DNA of 23,524 bases, taken from the IMG/VR virus record IMGVR_UViG_3300008625_000077, positions 1 through 23,524 of that record; one strand, given 5' to 3'. This DNA is from a virus. The notes below the pieces were generated by a model. That model was not told the DNA's origin, searched no databases, and saw only the letters and a list, made by a program, of their open reading frames with translations. The position numbers and the translations under genes were made by a program. Each line of letters starts with the position of its first letter. Positions within the stretch are counted from its first letter, which is position 1. Below are positions 1 to 6,868 of this stretch, one piece after another.

Positions 1-139
1 CTCTAAGAACAGCATCTCTTGATGGAACATAGCGCTGATTGCATAGGCGAGCTTCTTTTGTATCATCTGTCAATGACGCAATAGTATCTGCACCTAAACT
101 AATTAGTGCTGCGTTACATATTTCTACAACTGATGCCAT
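1..139 (-). CDS. Head-tail adaptor / tail tubular protein A-like, N-terminal part (cut by window edge)
   Basis: Only the first 46 codons are inside the window; the gene runs off the left edge. The visible N-terminus begins MASVVEICNAALISLGAD and continues with a segment ending RYVPSRDAVLR. This pattern (ICN-AL--LGA, then Y---RDAVLR) is typical of phage head-tail adaptor or T7 gp11-like tail tubular A proteins, which form the ring below the portal. The start is ATG at 139, preceded by GGAG seven bases upstream on the minus strand. It lies downstream of the capsid and small structural genes, the usual place for a connector gene. The role is inferred from the N-terminal pattern and gene order. 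Confidence 0.65.
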   Translation of the reverse strand, partial: MASVVEICNAALISLGADTIASLTDDTKEARLCNQRYVPSRDAVLR

Positions 140-155
140 GGCCTACTCCAGTAGA

Positions 156-194
156 GGGTCCTTCTTCTCCGAGGAGATTGGAGAAGAAGGACCC
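156..194 (-). other. Perfect 15-bp inverted repeat between structural genes
   Basis: GGGTCCTTCTTCTCC at 156-170 is repeated as its exact reverse complement at 180-194, with a 9-base loop. One arm is almost all pyrimidine on the plus strand. It lies between the stop of the 140-aa structural gene and the ribosome-binding site of the adaptor gene. No U-tract follows on the minus strand, so it is not a standard intrinsic terminator. An mRNA stability or processing hairpin, or a partial terminator that lowers tail-gene expression, is more likely. Confidence 0.7.
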
Positions 195-200
195 GTTGCG

Positions 201-623
201 TTAATCTACTGTGTACAAGATAGCGCAAGCAATCGTTCCAGTAGCAGAACCGCCACCAGTTGTGATTACTACGTCAGTTTCAGTAGTATTCTCATACCCG
301 AAACCTCCGATTGCACCGTCCGCAGACAGAGATAGATTACCAGCAGTAGCTGCAGCCGTTGCCGTAATATAACGATCATCGTCAGAAGCATCTCCGACTT
401 TAAGCGTTACACCAGTACCAAGCGCATCGTGATGGATAATAACATCGTATACATTAGCACCTTTAGGCAAACGAGCGATAGTGATGTCACTACCTGTTGC
501 CAAAGATGATGCTTCATACGTATCCTTCCAAACACGAAGACGACCTCCAGTCTCATCGACAGGAGCTGCAACAGCGGGAACTGCATCCAAGTTGGTGATA
601 TTAACACCTTTTACACTAGACAT
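201..623 (-). CDS. Small virion structural protein candidate, 140 aa
   Basis: This protein is not assigned to a named family. It is rich in Ala, Thr, Gly and Ser and predicted mostly beta: alternating short hydrophobic stretches with Thr/Asp-rich turns, and no cysteine apart from one near the C-terminus. It starts at ATG 623 after an AGGGGG ribosome-binding site and lies 13 bp downstream of the major capsid gene. A small beta-rich protein directly after the capsid gene is often a head decoration, stabilisation or head-fibre protein, and I infer a role of that kind. A strong hairpin follows its stop codon. Confidence 0.6.
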   Translation of the reverse strand: MSSVKGVNITNLDAVPAVAAPVDETGGRLRVWKDTYEASSLATGSDITIARLPKGANVYDVIIHHDALGTGVTLKVGDASDDDRYITATAAATAGNLSLSADGAIGGFGYENTTETDVVITTGGGSATGTIACAILYTVD

Positions 624-636
624 GATTTACCCCCTA

Positions 637-1524
637 TTAAGTTTCGTCGCACTTGATTTCAACTACACGCTCTTCTTCAACACGAGTAGCACCAATAGAC
701 ATGGCGTAATACACGTAAGTAGAGAAACGTTTGTCAGAACGCTCAGTAATCTTAGCTGTAGGCTCTTTACCTACTGCAAGACCAAGACCACCCTTATTCC
801 AAGCAATTACACGACGGTAAGAACTAGAATCAGCGTTTAGTCTCTCTGTGCGAACGAAGTTGAATCCCATAAAGGTATTCACGTCGCCTTGCACAAGCGC
901 TTTAACAGAGTTGTAATCTGAACTTGTTACTTCAGTTGTCTGCAATAGATCATGGATCTGTTTAGCAGAACAAGCAATGTAACGCTCTTCCGAAGGATCT
1001 ACTTCCGCGGCATCTAGCTGTTCTTTAGCAGCACGAAGCTTACCAATAGTCAGGCCAGAATTAACCACAGAACCAGATTCAACGTAGTTCACTGCGATCT
1101 GTTGTGAAGAAGGGAATGCAACAGTTGTAGAACCAGTCTCACCTGTATAAGCATTACCAAAAGCACTAGTGATAATTTCATCATCAATAGCGCGACCCAT
1201 TGCCCATGCGGCATTAAGAGCATAAGCACTAGTAGGATCAATCAGAGTTCTGATCTTGTCGAAATCATCAACAAGGTCACCCCAATCATAATCAACTAGT
1301 GATACACGTCTACGATCGTGTGGCGTGTGGATCAGAGGAGAATCAGCATGACGGCTGGTTACTTTCTGAGCCGATGTAGCACCAATCTGATCAAAGTAAG
1401 CATTCTTACCATTGATCGCCATAGTGTTCACCGCACCACGAAGACGAGACCCTTTCTGCTGCAGGAGGTGCATTACATTTGCACTATACTGCTGGACAAA
1501 AGCAGTAGTAATTTGATTAGACAT
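637..1524 (-). CDS. Major capsid protein
   Basis: This 295-aa protein has the size and composition of an HK97-fold major capsid protein and resembles the BPP-1-like podoviral capsid group (Phage_capsid_2 type). Visible features are the N-terminal helix after MSNQITTAFVQQYSANV, a central acidic helix region (DWGDLVDDFDKIRTL), an Ala-rich segment with AMGRAIDDEIITSAFGNAY, and a C-terminal WNKGGLGLAVGKEP stretch ending in a strand-rich tail with RVEEERVVEIKCDE. I chose the ATG at 1524 rather than one six codons upstream because AAAGGAG sits seven bases before it. It follows the scaffold-like gene after an unusually structured leader of about 135 bp, consistent with separate control of the most abundant virion protein. 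Confidence 0.85.
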   Translation of the reverse strand: MSNQITTAFVQQYSANVMHLLQQKGSRLRGAVNTMAINGKNAYFDQIGATSAQKVTSRHADSPLIHTPHDRRRVSLVDYDWGDLVDDFDKIRTLIDPTSAYALNAAWAMGRAIDDEIITSAFGNAYTGETGSTTVAFPSSQQIAVNYVESGSVVNSGLTIGKLRAAKEQLDAAEVDPSEERYIACSAKQIHDLLQTTEVTSSDYNSVKALVQGDVNTFMGFNFVRTERLNADSSSYRRVIAWNKGGLGLAVGKEPTAKITERSDKRFSTYVYYAMSIGATRVEEERVVEIKCDET

Positions 1525-1563
1525 AATTGTCTCCTTTAACAAAAATTAAACAAGTTTTCGAGT

Positions 1564-1657
1564 GAGCTCCCCGTTAAACGGACCCGTCTCTACATTCACA
1601 CGTGTTCCGTGGTAGTCTATCCTACTGTCTGCACGGACCCTAGCCAGAGCTCCCCGT
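1564..1657 (-). promoter_or_regulatory. Structured leader of the capsid gene: 11-bp direct repeats flanking a long hairpin
   Basis: GAGCTCCCCGT occurs at 1564-1574 and again at 1647-1657 (plus-strand reading). Between them TCCGTG at 1606-1611 pairs with CACGGA at 1632-1637, and GTAG at 1612-1615 pairs with CTAC at 1622-1625. This gives a two-part hairpin with a six-base loop and a one-sided six-base bulge. GGACCC also occurs twice (1580-1585 and 1635-1640). The stretch is non-coding and lies just upstream of the capsid ribosome-binding site. No clear sigma-70 promoter or U-tract was found. It may be an RNA processing site, a translational enhancer, or a promoter of an unrecognised type. Confidence 0.5.
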
Positions 1658-1659
1658 AA

Positions 1660-2463
1660 TCAACCTGAAGCAATATCAGGATGGGCATATTCAAATAGCT
1701 TAGCCATTCTTGTAACAGCTTCGCCATGTGTTGGATTAGAAGCGTCACCATAAGATGTCATGAAATCAGCATCTCTTTGTAGAGAAGCAATCTCACGTTG
1801 GGCTTCATCAGGTGTCATTGTGAAGGAGCTATTTCCATCTCCAATCGCAATACTATCCTCAGCCATCGCCATACCAATCTTGGCAAACATCTTAATGACT
1901 CTAGGATCATTACCTAGCCCTGATTCTTCTAGTAACTCTATTCCTTCATCACCTCCAAATTCTTGTGCGACACGCGACGCCAGTCCTACACGCTCATCAT
2001 AAGCATTACCAAATTCACCACGAAGGGTTTCTTCAGCTTGTAGACGACGATCTTCTAAAGCAGTTTCTACTTTACCGTATGCATCGACGCTAGTCTTATT
2101 ATACCAATCAAATAAGCCTTCGGCTTGCTTTTTTGATAATCCTAGATTATACGCTGCATCTTTGAATTGTGACAATTGTTCACTATCACTTAAAGAACCT
2201 GCTTCTTCTCCTGGATTAAACTCATAAGAGGCTGCTTCACTTGGTCTGCCTAACTTATCATAAAAAGTGCCCCAATCAGATTCATCAGCATTTTGCCCAG
2301 GAATAGCCACCTTATCTGCACCGACCATTTTCTGTGCATTAAAATAAGAACGTGCTAGATCTTGAACATTGCCAATATCTTTAAACGCTGGTTCAGCTCT
2401 CAAATCTTCTGGAAGACTATCTGAGAAAGGAACTTCTACTTCTACATCATTTTCACTCATCAT
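1660..2463 (-). CDS. Capsid scaffolding protein candidate
   Basis: The 267-aa protein is acidic, helical and cysteine-free. It lies between portal/Bbp19-like genes and the major capsid gene, the usual place for a scaffold. The N-terminus has the pattern DSLPEDLRAEPAFKDIGNVQDLARSYFNAQKMVG, common in scaffold-like proteins of podoviruses and some siphoviruses. A central region rich in Glu, Arg and Leu (roughly residues 105-165) is likely coiled coil, and the last third is Met- and Asp-rich. It would guide procapsid assembly and then leave or be degraded. The start is ATG 2463 or ATG 2460, after AAGGA. It overlaps the end of the upstream gene by 11 bp, so the two are probably translationally coupled. 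Confidence 0.7.
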   Translation of the reverse strand: MMSENDVEVEVPFSDSLPEDLRAEPAFKDIGNVQDLARSYFNAQKMVGADKVAIPGQNADESDWGTFYDKLGRPSEAASYEFNPGEEAGSLSDSEQLSQFKDAAYNLGLSKKQAEGLFDWYNKTSVDAYGKVETALEDRRLQAEETLRGEFGNAYDERVGLASRVAQEFGGDEGIELLEESGLGNDPRVIKMFAKIGMAMAEDSIAIGDGNSSFTMTPDEAQREIASLQRDADFMTSYGDASNPTHGEAVTRMAKLFEYAHPDIASG

Positions 2464-2716
2464 TGTTTCCTTCTATTATTGCGTCGATGTCAGCGGGCGT
2501 CAATTTAAGAAGATACATAATTCTTAGGAAGACGTTTCTTTCGCCTTCTCTATAAGCAGTCTCATGTGAATCATTCCTAACGTATGTTGGATGACCCATG
2601 TGGCACTGCTCATATAAATCAGCAAATACTCTTTTACCTTGCTCTGTGCCAAAAACAAAAGAGTAATCTGCGAGTTTTTCTTCAGCACTATAGTGGTATA
2701 CTTGCTTCTCCGGCAC
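2453..2716 (-). CDS. Bbp19-like small phage protein
   Basis: This 87-aa protein resembles the family named after Bordetella phage BPP-1 Bbp19. It shows a central GKRVFADLYEQC segment, then a HETAYREGERNVFLRIMYLL helix like the family's R-GxR-V---I pattern, and an acidic tail. The start codon is GTG at 2716, chosen because GGAG lies six bases upstream. It overlaps the end of the portal gene by 29 bp and the start of the scaffold-like gene by 11 bp, a tight chain typical of coupled head genes. The molecular function of the family is not known to me; a head-assembly role is inferred from position. Confidence 0.65.
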   Translation of the reverse strand: MPEKQVYHYSAEEKLADYSFVFGTEQGKRVFADLYEQCHMGHPTYVRNDSHETAYREGERNVFLRIMYLLKLTPADIDAIIEGNNDE

Positions 2717-4385
2717 CTAATGCTCCTTGAGCGAAATCACCTTCACCCTTTGCAAATTTACTATATGCCTCAGCAGCACCTTGTGCACCTTCAATCATTT
2801 GTTGTGCTTCTACTTGTTGCTGTTGCGCCTGTCGTTGTTGATCAACTTCACCTTGCTCCTTCATAATATTAGAAGGAACTGCAAATAACTTAGCTACCCA
2901 TCTGAAGGCTTTATCACCATCTACATTGGTCATTAAGGCAGGATCTGCTTGAATGAATGGAGACATTACTTCCAAGGTTCTAATCAGACTTTCAGACTCA
3001 ATTGCCTTTTGAGCTCGAGCAATAGGTGATACATACTCAATCTCTAGGACTCCAGTCTCTAATCCTGGGGGCCCTTCGGGTAATCTCTTTGACCTCTCTA
3101 ATAGTGCATATACTCGTTTAATTAGAGGACCTAGGAACTCTGACTGCATGCGCCCCATCATAGGACTCATAAGTCTCATCTTCTCTTCCCTACGTTGAAG
3201 AACCTCTGTAGCAGTTTGCTCCATATGTGTCTTCTGTTGTGTAGGTGTTAAAAGCATATCTACATAAAAAGCTTTACTAATATGCTGACGACGCTGTTCC
3301 ATCATATCTAGGCCAACAGTAAAACTACCTTGACTCTTAAGAGGTTCAATACGATCTTGCGTACCTGATCTGTAATAATTAAGACCACCAGGAACCGTGC
3401 GAACAGGGTTCATAAAGCCATCATCAGGAACCATTAAAGGAGGATCAACTGCTTTTTGTGCTGCTTTAATAACGGTCTTACTCATCTCGTTAAGCATCTT
3501 AATATCAGGTAAGACTGTCATTGCAGGAGAACGACCATACGTCTCTCCAACAAGTTTAGACCAACGTGGAACTAAGAATGGAAACTCGTCATAACCAGAC
3601 TCGTAAACAACATGCCTAGTATCAATATGAACGTAGTATGATCCATATGCTTTACTCTTCTTATCCTTCTTCTTGAAGCCGTAATCAGAACGTGGCATTA
3701 CACAATGAATAAGATCTACTTCTTTATCTTGGTCCTGTTCTGCCTGGCGACGCATCTGAGTAGATAGTGATTCAATACCCCAACGCTGAATGATCTGTCT
3801 AAAGCTCATTCTAACTTTGCGATACAACACATCAATCTTACCTTGATGATTTTCCATAATGAAACAATCAGCAAGATGAAGTGTACTGAAACGAATGCCC
3901 TTGCCTACCTCTTCATCAACATACATGACAGAGGTTCCAAAGGCAGCTGTATCTAAATAAAGCTCATGCGCCTGTGGATTGAAGTTCATCTCAGGAGAAT
4001 TGAAGACATCATACATGGCGCGCTGTGTCTCAAGCAGCCAATCACGAACATCTTTATTCTCTAGAAGTTTCTTATCAGTAAGTGTTAAAGCAAACCATGG
4101 TTGCTCTGGTGAAGTAAGAAATGATTGAAGACCCGCGGCAAGTTGCTCACAAGACCATGGAGCAGTACCATCATAGATCTGCTCTGTTCTCTTATTACCT
4201 TTACTTGTTCTGGTCTGGAAATCTGCTCTACGTGGTAGGACAAGCTCAGCAACCTCTTGCCAGTGGGTTTCCCACGTGGCACGGTTACCTTTCATCTTGT
4301 CAAACCTTCTGATTATAAAATCAGCGAGTTTAGCCTTTTTTCCAGGGCCAGGACTTAATCCTTTTGATGGATCTTCAATAGCCAT
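2688..4385 (-). CDS. Portal (podoviral head-tail connecting protein)
   Basis: The 565-aa product matches the bacteriophage head-to-tail connecting protein family, the podoviral portal. It would form the ring at one capsid vertex through which DNA is packaged and ejected. The N-terminus contains the family hallmark W----WQEVAELVLPRRADF, followed by an IYDGTAPWSCEQLAAGLQSFLTSP segment and W--LTL. The middle has a FPFLVPRWSK-VGETYGRSPAM block, and further on a MEQTATEVLQRREEKMRLMSP block is conserved in the family. The C-terminal 60 residues are Gln-, Ala- and Gly-rich, typical of the portal barrel end. ATG 4385 follows AGGGG. It sits directly downstream of the Pro-rich gene and terL. Confidence 0.9.
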   Translation of the reverse strand: MAIEDPSKGLSPGPGKKAKLADFIIRRFDKMKGNRATWETHWQEVAELVLPRRADFQTRTSKGNKRTEQIYDGTAPWSCEQLAAGLQSFLTSPEQPWFALTLTDKKLLENKDVRDWLLETQRAMYDVFNSPEMNFNPQAHELYLDTAAFGTSVMYVDEEVGKGIRFSTLHLADCFIMENHQGKIDVLYRKVRMSFRQIIQRWGIESLSTQMRRQAEQDQDKEVDLIHCVMPRSDYGFKKKDKKSKAYGSYYVHIDTRHVVYESGYDEFPFLVPRWSKLVGETYGRSPAMTVLPDIKMLNEMSKTVIKAAQKAVDPPLMVPDDGFMNPVRTVPGGLNYYRSGTQDRIEPLKSQGSFTVGLDMMEQRRQHISKAFYVDMLLTPTQQKTHMEQTATEVLQRREEKMRLMSPMMGRMQSEFLGPLIKRVYALLERSKRLPEGPPGLETGVLEIEYVSPIARAQKAIESESLIRTLEVMSPFIQADPALMTNVDGDKAFRWVAKLFAVPSNIMKEQGEVDQQRQAQQQQVEAQQMIEGAQGAAEAYSKFAKGEGDFAQGALGAGEASIPL

Positions 4386-4386
4386 A

Positions 4387-4602
4387 CTAAGCCCCTAGTT
4401 TTCTTTTAAGAACCTTTGCTTCGTCTTTAAGACCTTTAGGTCCCGTCAATATCGTTGACTTTTTACCTTTACCTAGATAGCGCTGCTGCACTTCTTTTTT
4501 CTTTGCTGCCGCTTCTGCTGGAGCACTCTCCGCTCTCGTTGGAGGCGGTGGTGGAGGTGCAGGAGGTGGCGGTGGTGAAGGTGAACTGAATAATCCAGAC
4601 AT
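4387..4602 (-). CDS. Small proline-rich protein between terL and portal
   Basis: A 71-aa protein with a run of prolines at residues 8-22, an Ala/Glu-rich linker, and a basic C-terminal half with the motif GKGKKSTILTGPKGL. Short proteins with this combination (Pro-run, then a basic TILTG-GL motif) occur next to terminase and portal genes in several podoviruses. No enzymatic function is known to me. ATG 4602 has a strong AAAGGAG site eight bases upstream. The stop is one base from the portal start, so expression is probably coupled. It could be a head completion or minor virion protein; this is inference from position only. Confidence 0.65.
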   Translation of the reverse strand: MSGLFSSPSPPPPPAPPPPPPTRAESAPAEAAAKKKEVQQRYLGKGKKSTILTGPKGLKDEAKVLKRKLGA

Positions 4603-4612
4603 ATTTTCTCCT

Positions 4613-5905
4613 TTACATTATTGCATATTCATTGTCAGCAAACGCTGGAAGATCTTCATAGTTCCTCTCTTCACGCATGCCAACGGCCAAATAACGAAAA
4701 GCATCTGCACCGTGTGAGGTCCAATCGTGTTTAGGTTTTTCCCTGTACATTCCACGCTTTTCATCATATTCTTTTACGTACTGCTTCAATGCGTCGATAC
4801 CTCGTTCGCATTTTTCTTCATCAAACCAGATTCTAGGAAGGAGCTGTCTAACAGCTGAAATACCGTCTTGAACACCGATCTGTGGAGCCATTATAAACCG
4901 AATACCAAAATTAAGTGCAACTTCTTGTCTACTTTTACCGGTACCTAATTCGCGAACTGCTATATCATGCGGAGCAATATGGTCTCCATAGGAATATCCT
5001 TTCTCTCTAAGTATAGCAGCATACTCCTCTAACCCACGACCGTTGTCTTCATAATAATCTATTACCCATACCTCCCGATTATTAACCTGGTAAAACCAGA
5101 TAGCGGTAGCATCGTGCATACCTATATCCCAAGCAGTATGAACAGGAAGTCTTGGATCATACGGGACGTGAGTAATTCTACCTTCTTCAACTGCTTTCTT
5201 CATACCATCACCGTAATATGATCCTACAAGAGCTGCGTCAAATGAACAGAAGAACTCTTGTTGTATAAGTTCCTCAGGCATTCCTGCTGCGCGCTCTTCG
5301 TCAACAGCTGACATAGGGATTGATCCTGTTTTATCAATGGTCAATTCCTCTGCAAACCAGTTATCATTCTTTTTAGCTTGCTGCATTAATTCATAACCAT
5401 GGTTCCTTCCACGTGGTGTATAAATAAACACTGCCCAACCGCCATTCTCTGCGAGGATTGGTCTAATATAATCCCAAGCTCTAGGATCCTGTAGTGAATA
5501 CTCACTGAAAACACAACCAACAGGGTTTGCTCCTACAAGTCTATCAACGTTATCAGTACCTACGACCTGCCAAATAGAACCATTCTTCAACTCGAGCTTC
5601 ATCTCAGTATTGTTTACTCCGGTAACTAACTCCTCTGGCCAATGATCCAAGAAGGATCTTCCAGTTTTAGTAATACCATCCCAAACAATCTTACGCCCTT
5701 GTTGATATGTCGGCAGCAAGTGCCAATAGAGTCCTGGTCTTTTGAATGCAGAATAAATCGTCCAGTTCATTGACGTCATATCCTTACCTGCTCGTCGATG
5801 CCAAACGGCAACGGCTCTTTTTCCCCCGGTAGCCAAATAGTCCCACAATGGAGACTGATACTCACGTGGTGACCAATTCTTAGGAATCTTTATCTTTGAT
5901 GCCAT
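4613..5905 (-). CDS. terL: Terminase large subunit
   Basis: The 430-aa ATPase-nuclease drives DNA into the procapsid and cuts the concatemer. The ATPase half shows a Walker A-like HRRAGKD at residues 36-42, a Walker B-like CVFSEY at 131-136 with the catalytic acid in the SEY form seen in T7/P22-type terminases, and a YTPRGRNHG coupling-type motif at 162-170. The nuclease half has TAWDIG with Asp260, VIDYYED with Asp283, and a late HGADAFRYL. The length is normal, if slightly short. ATG 5905 overlaps the upstream gene by 26 bp and has only a weak ribosome-binding site, so it is probably translated by coupling. Confidence 0.92.
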   Translation of the reverse strand: MASKIKIPKNWSPREYQSPLWDYLATGGKRAVAVWHRRAGKDMTSMNWTIYSAFKRPGLYWHLLPTYQQGRKIVWDGITKTGRSFLDHWPEELVTGVNNTEMKLELKNGSIWQVVGTDNVDRLVGANPVGCVFSEYSLQDPRAWDYIRPILAENGGWAVFIYTPRGRNHGYELMQQAKKNDNWFAEELTIDKTGSIPMSAVDEERAAGMPEELIQQEFFCSFDAALVGSYYGDGMKKAVEEGRITHVPYDPRLPVHTAWDIGMHDATAIWFYQVNNREVWVIDYYEDNGRGLEEYAAILREKGYSYGDHIAPHDIAVRELGTGKSRQEVALNFGIRFIMAPQIGVQDGISAVRQLLPRIWFDEEKCERGIDALKQYVKEYDEKRGMYREKPKHDWTSHGADAFRYLAVGMREERNYEDLPAFADNEYAIM

Positions 5906-6212
5906 TCGCTTTTTCTACGACTTCTTTATCAGGAGTAAACTGAACAAGTTCAACAGTGATTGAATGATCACCTGACTGCTCTATATCTACTGCCTTAAGC
6001 TGTGGAGCTACATACCTGGCTAACTCTTTATGACAAGATACTCTCATAGTCATATCCTGCTTTTTATCCTTAGCCACCATGATCATTGCTTCAATAGGAG
6101 AATACTTATGCTTATCCATCATCTCCTTTACAGCTCTAGTCTTAGCTTGCCTAGAAGTAGGCTGCCCTTTCTTAGGACGTCCTGAGCCATCTCTCGCGCC
6201 ACCCCAACTCAT
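5880..6212 (-). CDS. Terminase small subunit candidate (DNA-binding)
   Basis: This 110-aa protein begins MSWGGARDGSGRPKKGQPTS, a Gly/Arg/Lys-rich start typical of phage small terminase or DNA-binding proteins. Two helices follow (VKEMMDKHKYSPIEAMIMVAKD, then an RVSCHKELARYVAPQLKAV segment), similar to small terminases that sit directly upstream of terL in such phages. It would recognise the packaging site and recruit the large subunit. It is the first gene of the leftward head operon. ATG 6212 is preceded by GGAG at a longer than usual spacing of about ten bases. A GC-rich island about 350 bp upstream is one possible binding site. The assignment rests mainly on N-terminal pattern and position. 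Confidence 0.65.
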   Translation of the reverse strand: MSWGGARDGSGRPKKGQPTSRQAKTRAVKEMMDKHKYSPIEAMIMVAKDKKQDMTMRVSCHKELARYVAPQLKAVDIEQSGDHSITVELVQFTPDKEVVEKANGIKDKDS

Positions 6213-6243
6213 AATATATGATCTCCGTAAGTGTATAGTTAGG

Positions 6244-6272
6244 ATTGTACCACGTCTCTATAACAATGTAAC
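6244..6272 (-). promoter_or_regulatory. Possible leftward promoter of the head/packaging operon
   Basis: On the minus strand GTTACA (6267-6272) is separated by 17 bp from TACAAT (6244-6249). Each box has one or two departures from the TTTACA/TATAAT form used elsewhere in the window. It lies just upstream of the terminase small-subunit gene, where a promoter for the leftward operon is expected. A weaker match fits late genes that need an activator, but no activator site was proven. Confidence 0.4.
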
Positions 6273-6335
6273 AATAAATGCGATTAAAGATTTGATTTTT
6301 TCGAACAAAGGGTCTTGTAGCGACTAAACAGGGTT

Positions 6336-6481
6336 ATTGTTATTACTATATAGAGAACTTTTTTAATTTTTCTAAACCCCATGCAAAATTGCCAATATGT
6401 CCAATAACCCAATAATATCCTTATATATCAATCACTTACGCATATTGGCACCCCTGTCGGTTATTGGCAACTGCCAATAAT
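6336..6481. repeat. 146-bp divergent-region element, copy A
   Basis: Aligns base for base in length with 20925-21070. The first 85 bp are nearly identical (shared blocks include ATTGTTATTACTATATAGAG, TCTAAACCCCATG and TGCCAATATGTCCAATAA). The last 20-plus bp are also identical, around the perfect dyad TTATTGGCA-AC-TGCCAATAA at 6461-6480, while the middle has diverged. It contains six copies of the hexamer CCAATA or its complement (starts 6392, 6401, 6409, 6443, 6462, 6474). Such an array suggests binding of a phage protein, as a replication iteron set or a transcription operator. It lies between the leftward head operon and the rightward early genes. Confidence 0.85.
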
Positions 6482-6563
6482 ATTGAGCCTTTTTGTAGGT
6501 AGCCAACTATTTTTATCCGTTAGCCTTTCCAAGTCCCCCTAGTTATTTTTACTAATGCTCTTA

Positions 6564-6655
6564 CCCTCGCGCGCCGGCCTGGGGGCCCCTGCCCGCCCGT
6601 CGTCGCACACTCGCACATGCCCGCCCGCCCCTGCGCCCGTGACCGGTCCCGCGGG
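6564..6655. other. GC-rich island with clustered palindromes
   Basis: About 90 bp of mostly G and C in an otherwise A+T-rich genome. It contains the palindromes GCCGGC (6573-6578), GGGGCCCC (6582-6589), GACCGGTC (6641-6648) and CCCGCGGG (6648-6655), and three copies of GCCCGCCC (6591, 6619, 6623). The plus strand is strongly C-rich. No coding frame is supported. Position upstream of the terminase genes makes a packaging or cleavage site possible, but this is inference. Confidence 0.6.
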
Positions 6656-6796
6656 TACATGCTACATTGCTTATGCCAGCCGAGCTAGGTCCGGGTTGCC
6701 GCGTCAAAGCCGAGAAGGAGAGTGATAGTATCAAGGCACGTTATAGCCGATGCCAGACAACTGCTGATTGTCGGAAAACAAATTGCAAAAAAAGTG

Positions 6797-6825
6797 TTTA
6801 CATTGTCGGTCAACCGATGTATAAT
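6797..6825 (+). promoter_or_regulatory. Rightward sigma-70 promoter P1 with operator-like dyad
   Basis: TTTACA at 6797-6802, a 17-bp spacer, and a consensus TATAAT at 6820-6825. The spacer contains the perfect dyad TCGGT-CA-ACCGA, which would place a bound regulator between the -35 and -10 boxes. Transcription would begin near 6832 and give a leader of about 140 nt before the first gene. It is very likely strong and recognised by host RNA polymerase. Confidence 0.85.
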
Positions 6826-6868
6826 AGCACTAACGGGTGAGAAATTGGATTGACAGTTTCAAGCTCGT

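Larger units (their letters stand above)
6273..6796. other. Long non-coding control region
   Basis: No convincing coding frame on either strand. From left to right it holds A+T-rich DNA, the 146-bp element (6336-6481), a short T-rich stretch, the GC-rich island (about 6564-6655) and about 140 bp of mixed sequence with three GCCGA words before the rightward promoter. A few short frames exist in the GC-rich part, but they have no ribosome-binding site and an implausible composition (Arg/Pro/Cys-rich). Confidence 0.7.

Noticed and set aside
481-840. 119-aa open frame on the plus strand across the capsid and 140-aa genes
   Set aside because: It lies antisense to two well-supported structural genes, has no ribosome-binding site, and its composition looks like a reverse-strand shadow.
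1543-1659. Sigma-70 promoter for the capsid gene
   Set aside because: No pair of boxes resembling TTTACA/TATAAT at 16-18 bp spacing was found on the minus strand in this leader.
6564-6760. RNA gene (tRNA-like or structured RNA) in and after the GC-rich island
   Set aside because: No T-loop (GGTTC-A) or acceptor-stem pairing of tRNA could be found, and no promoter points into it.
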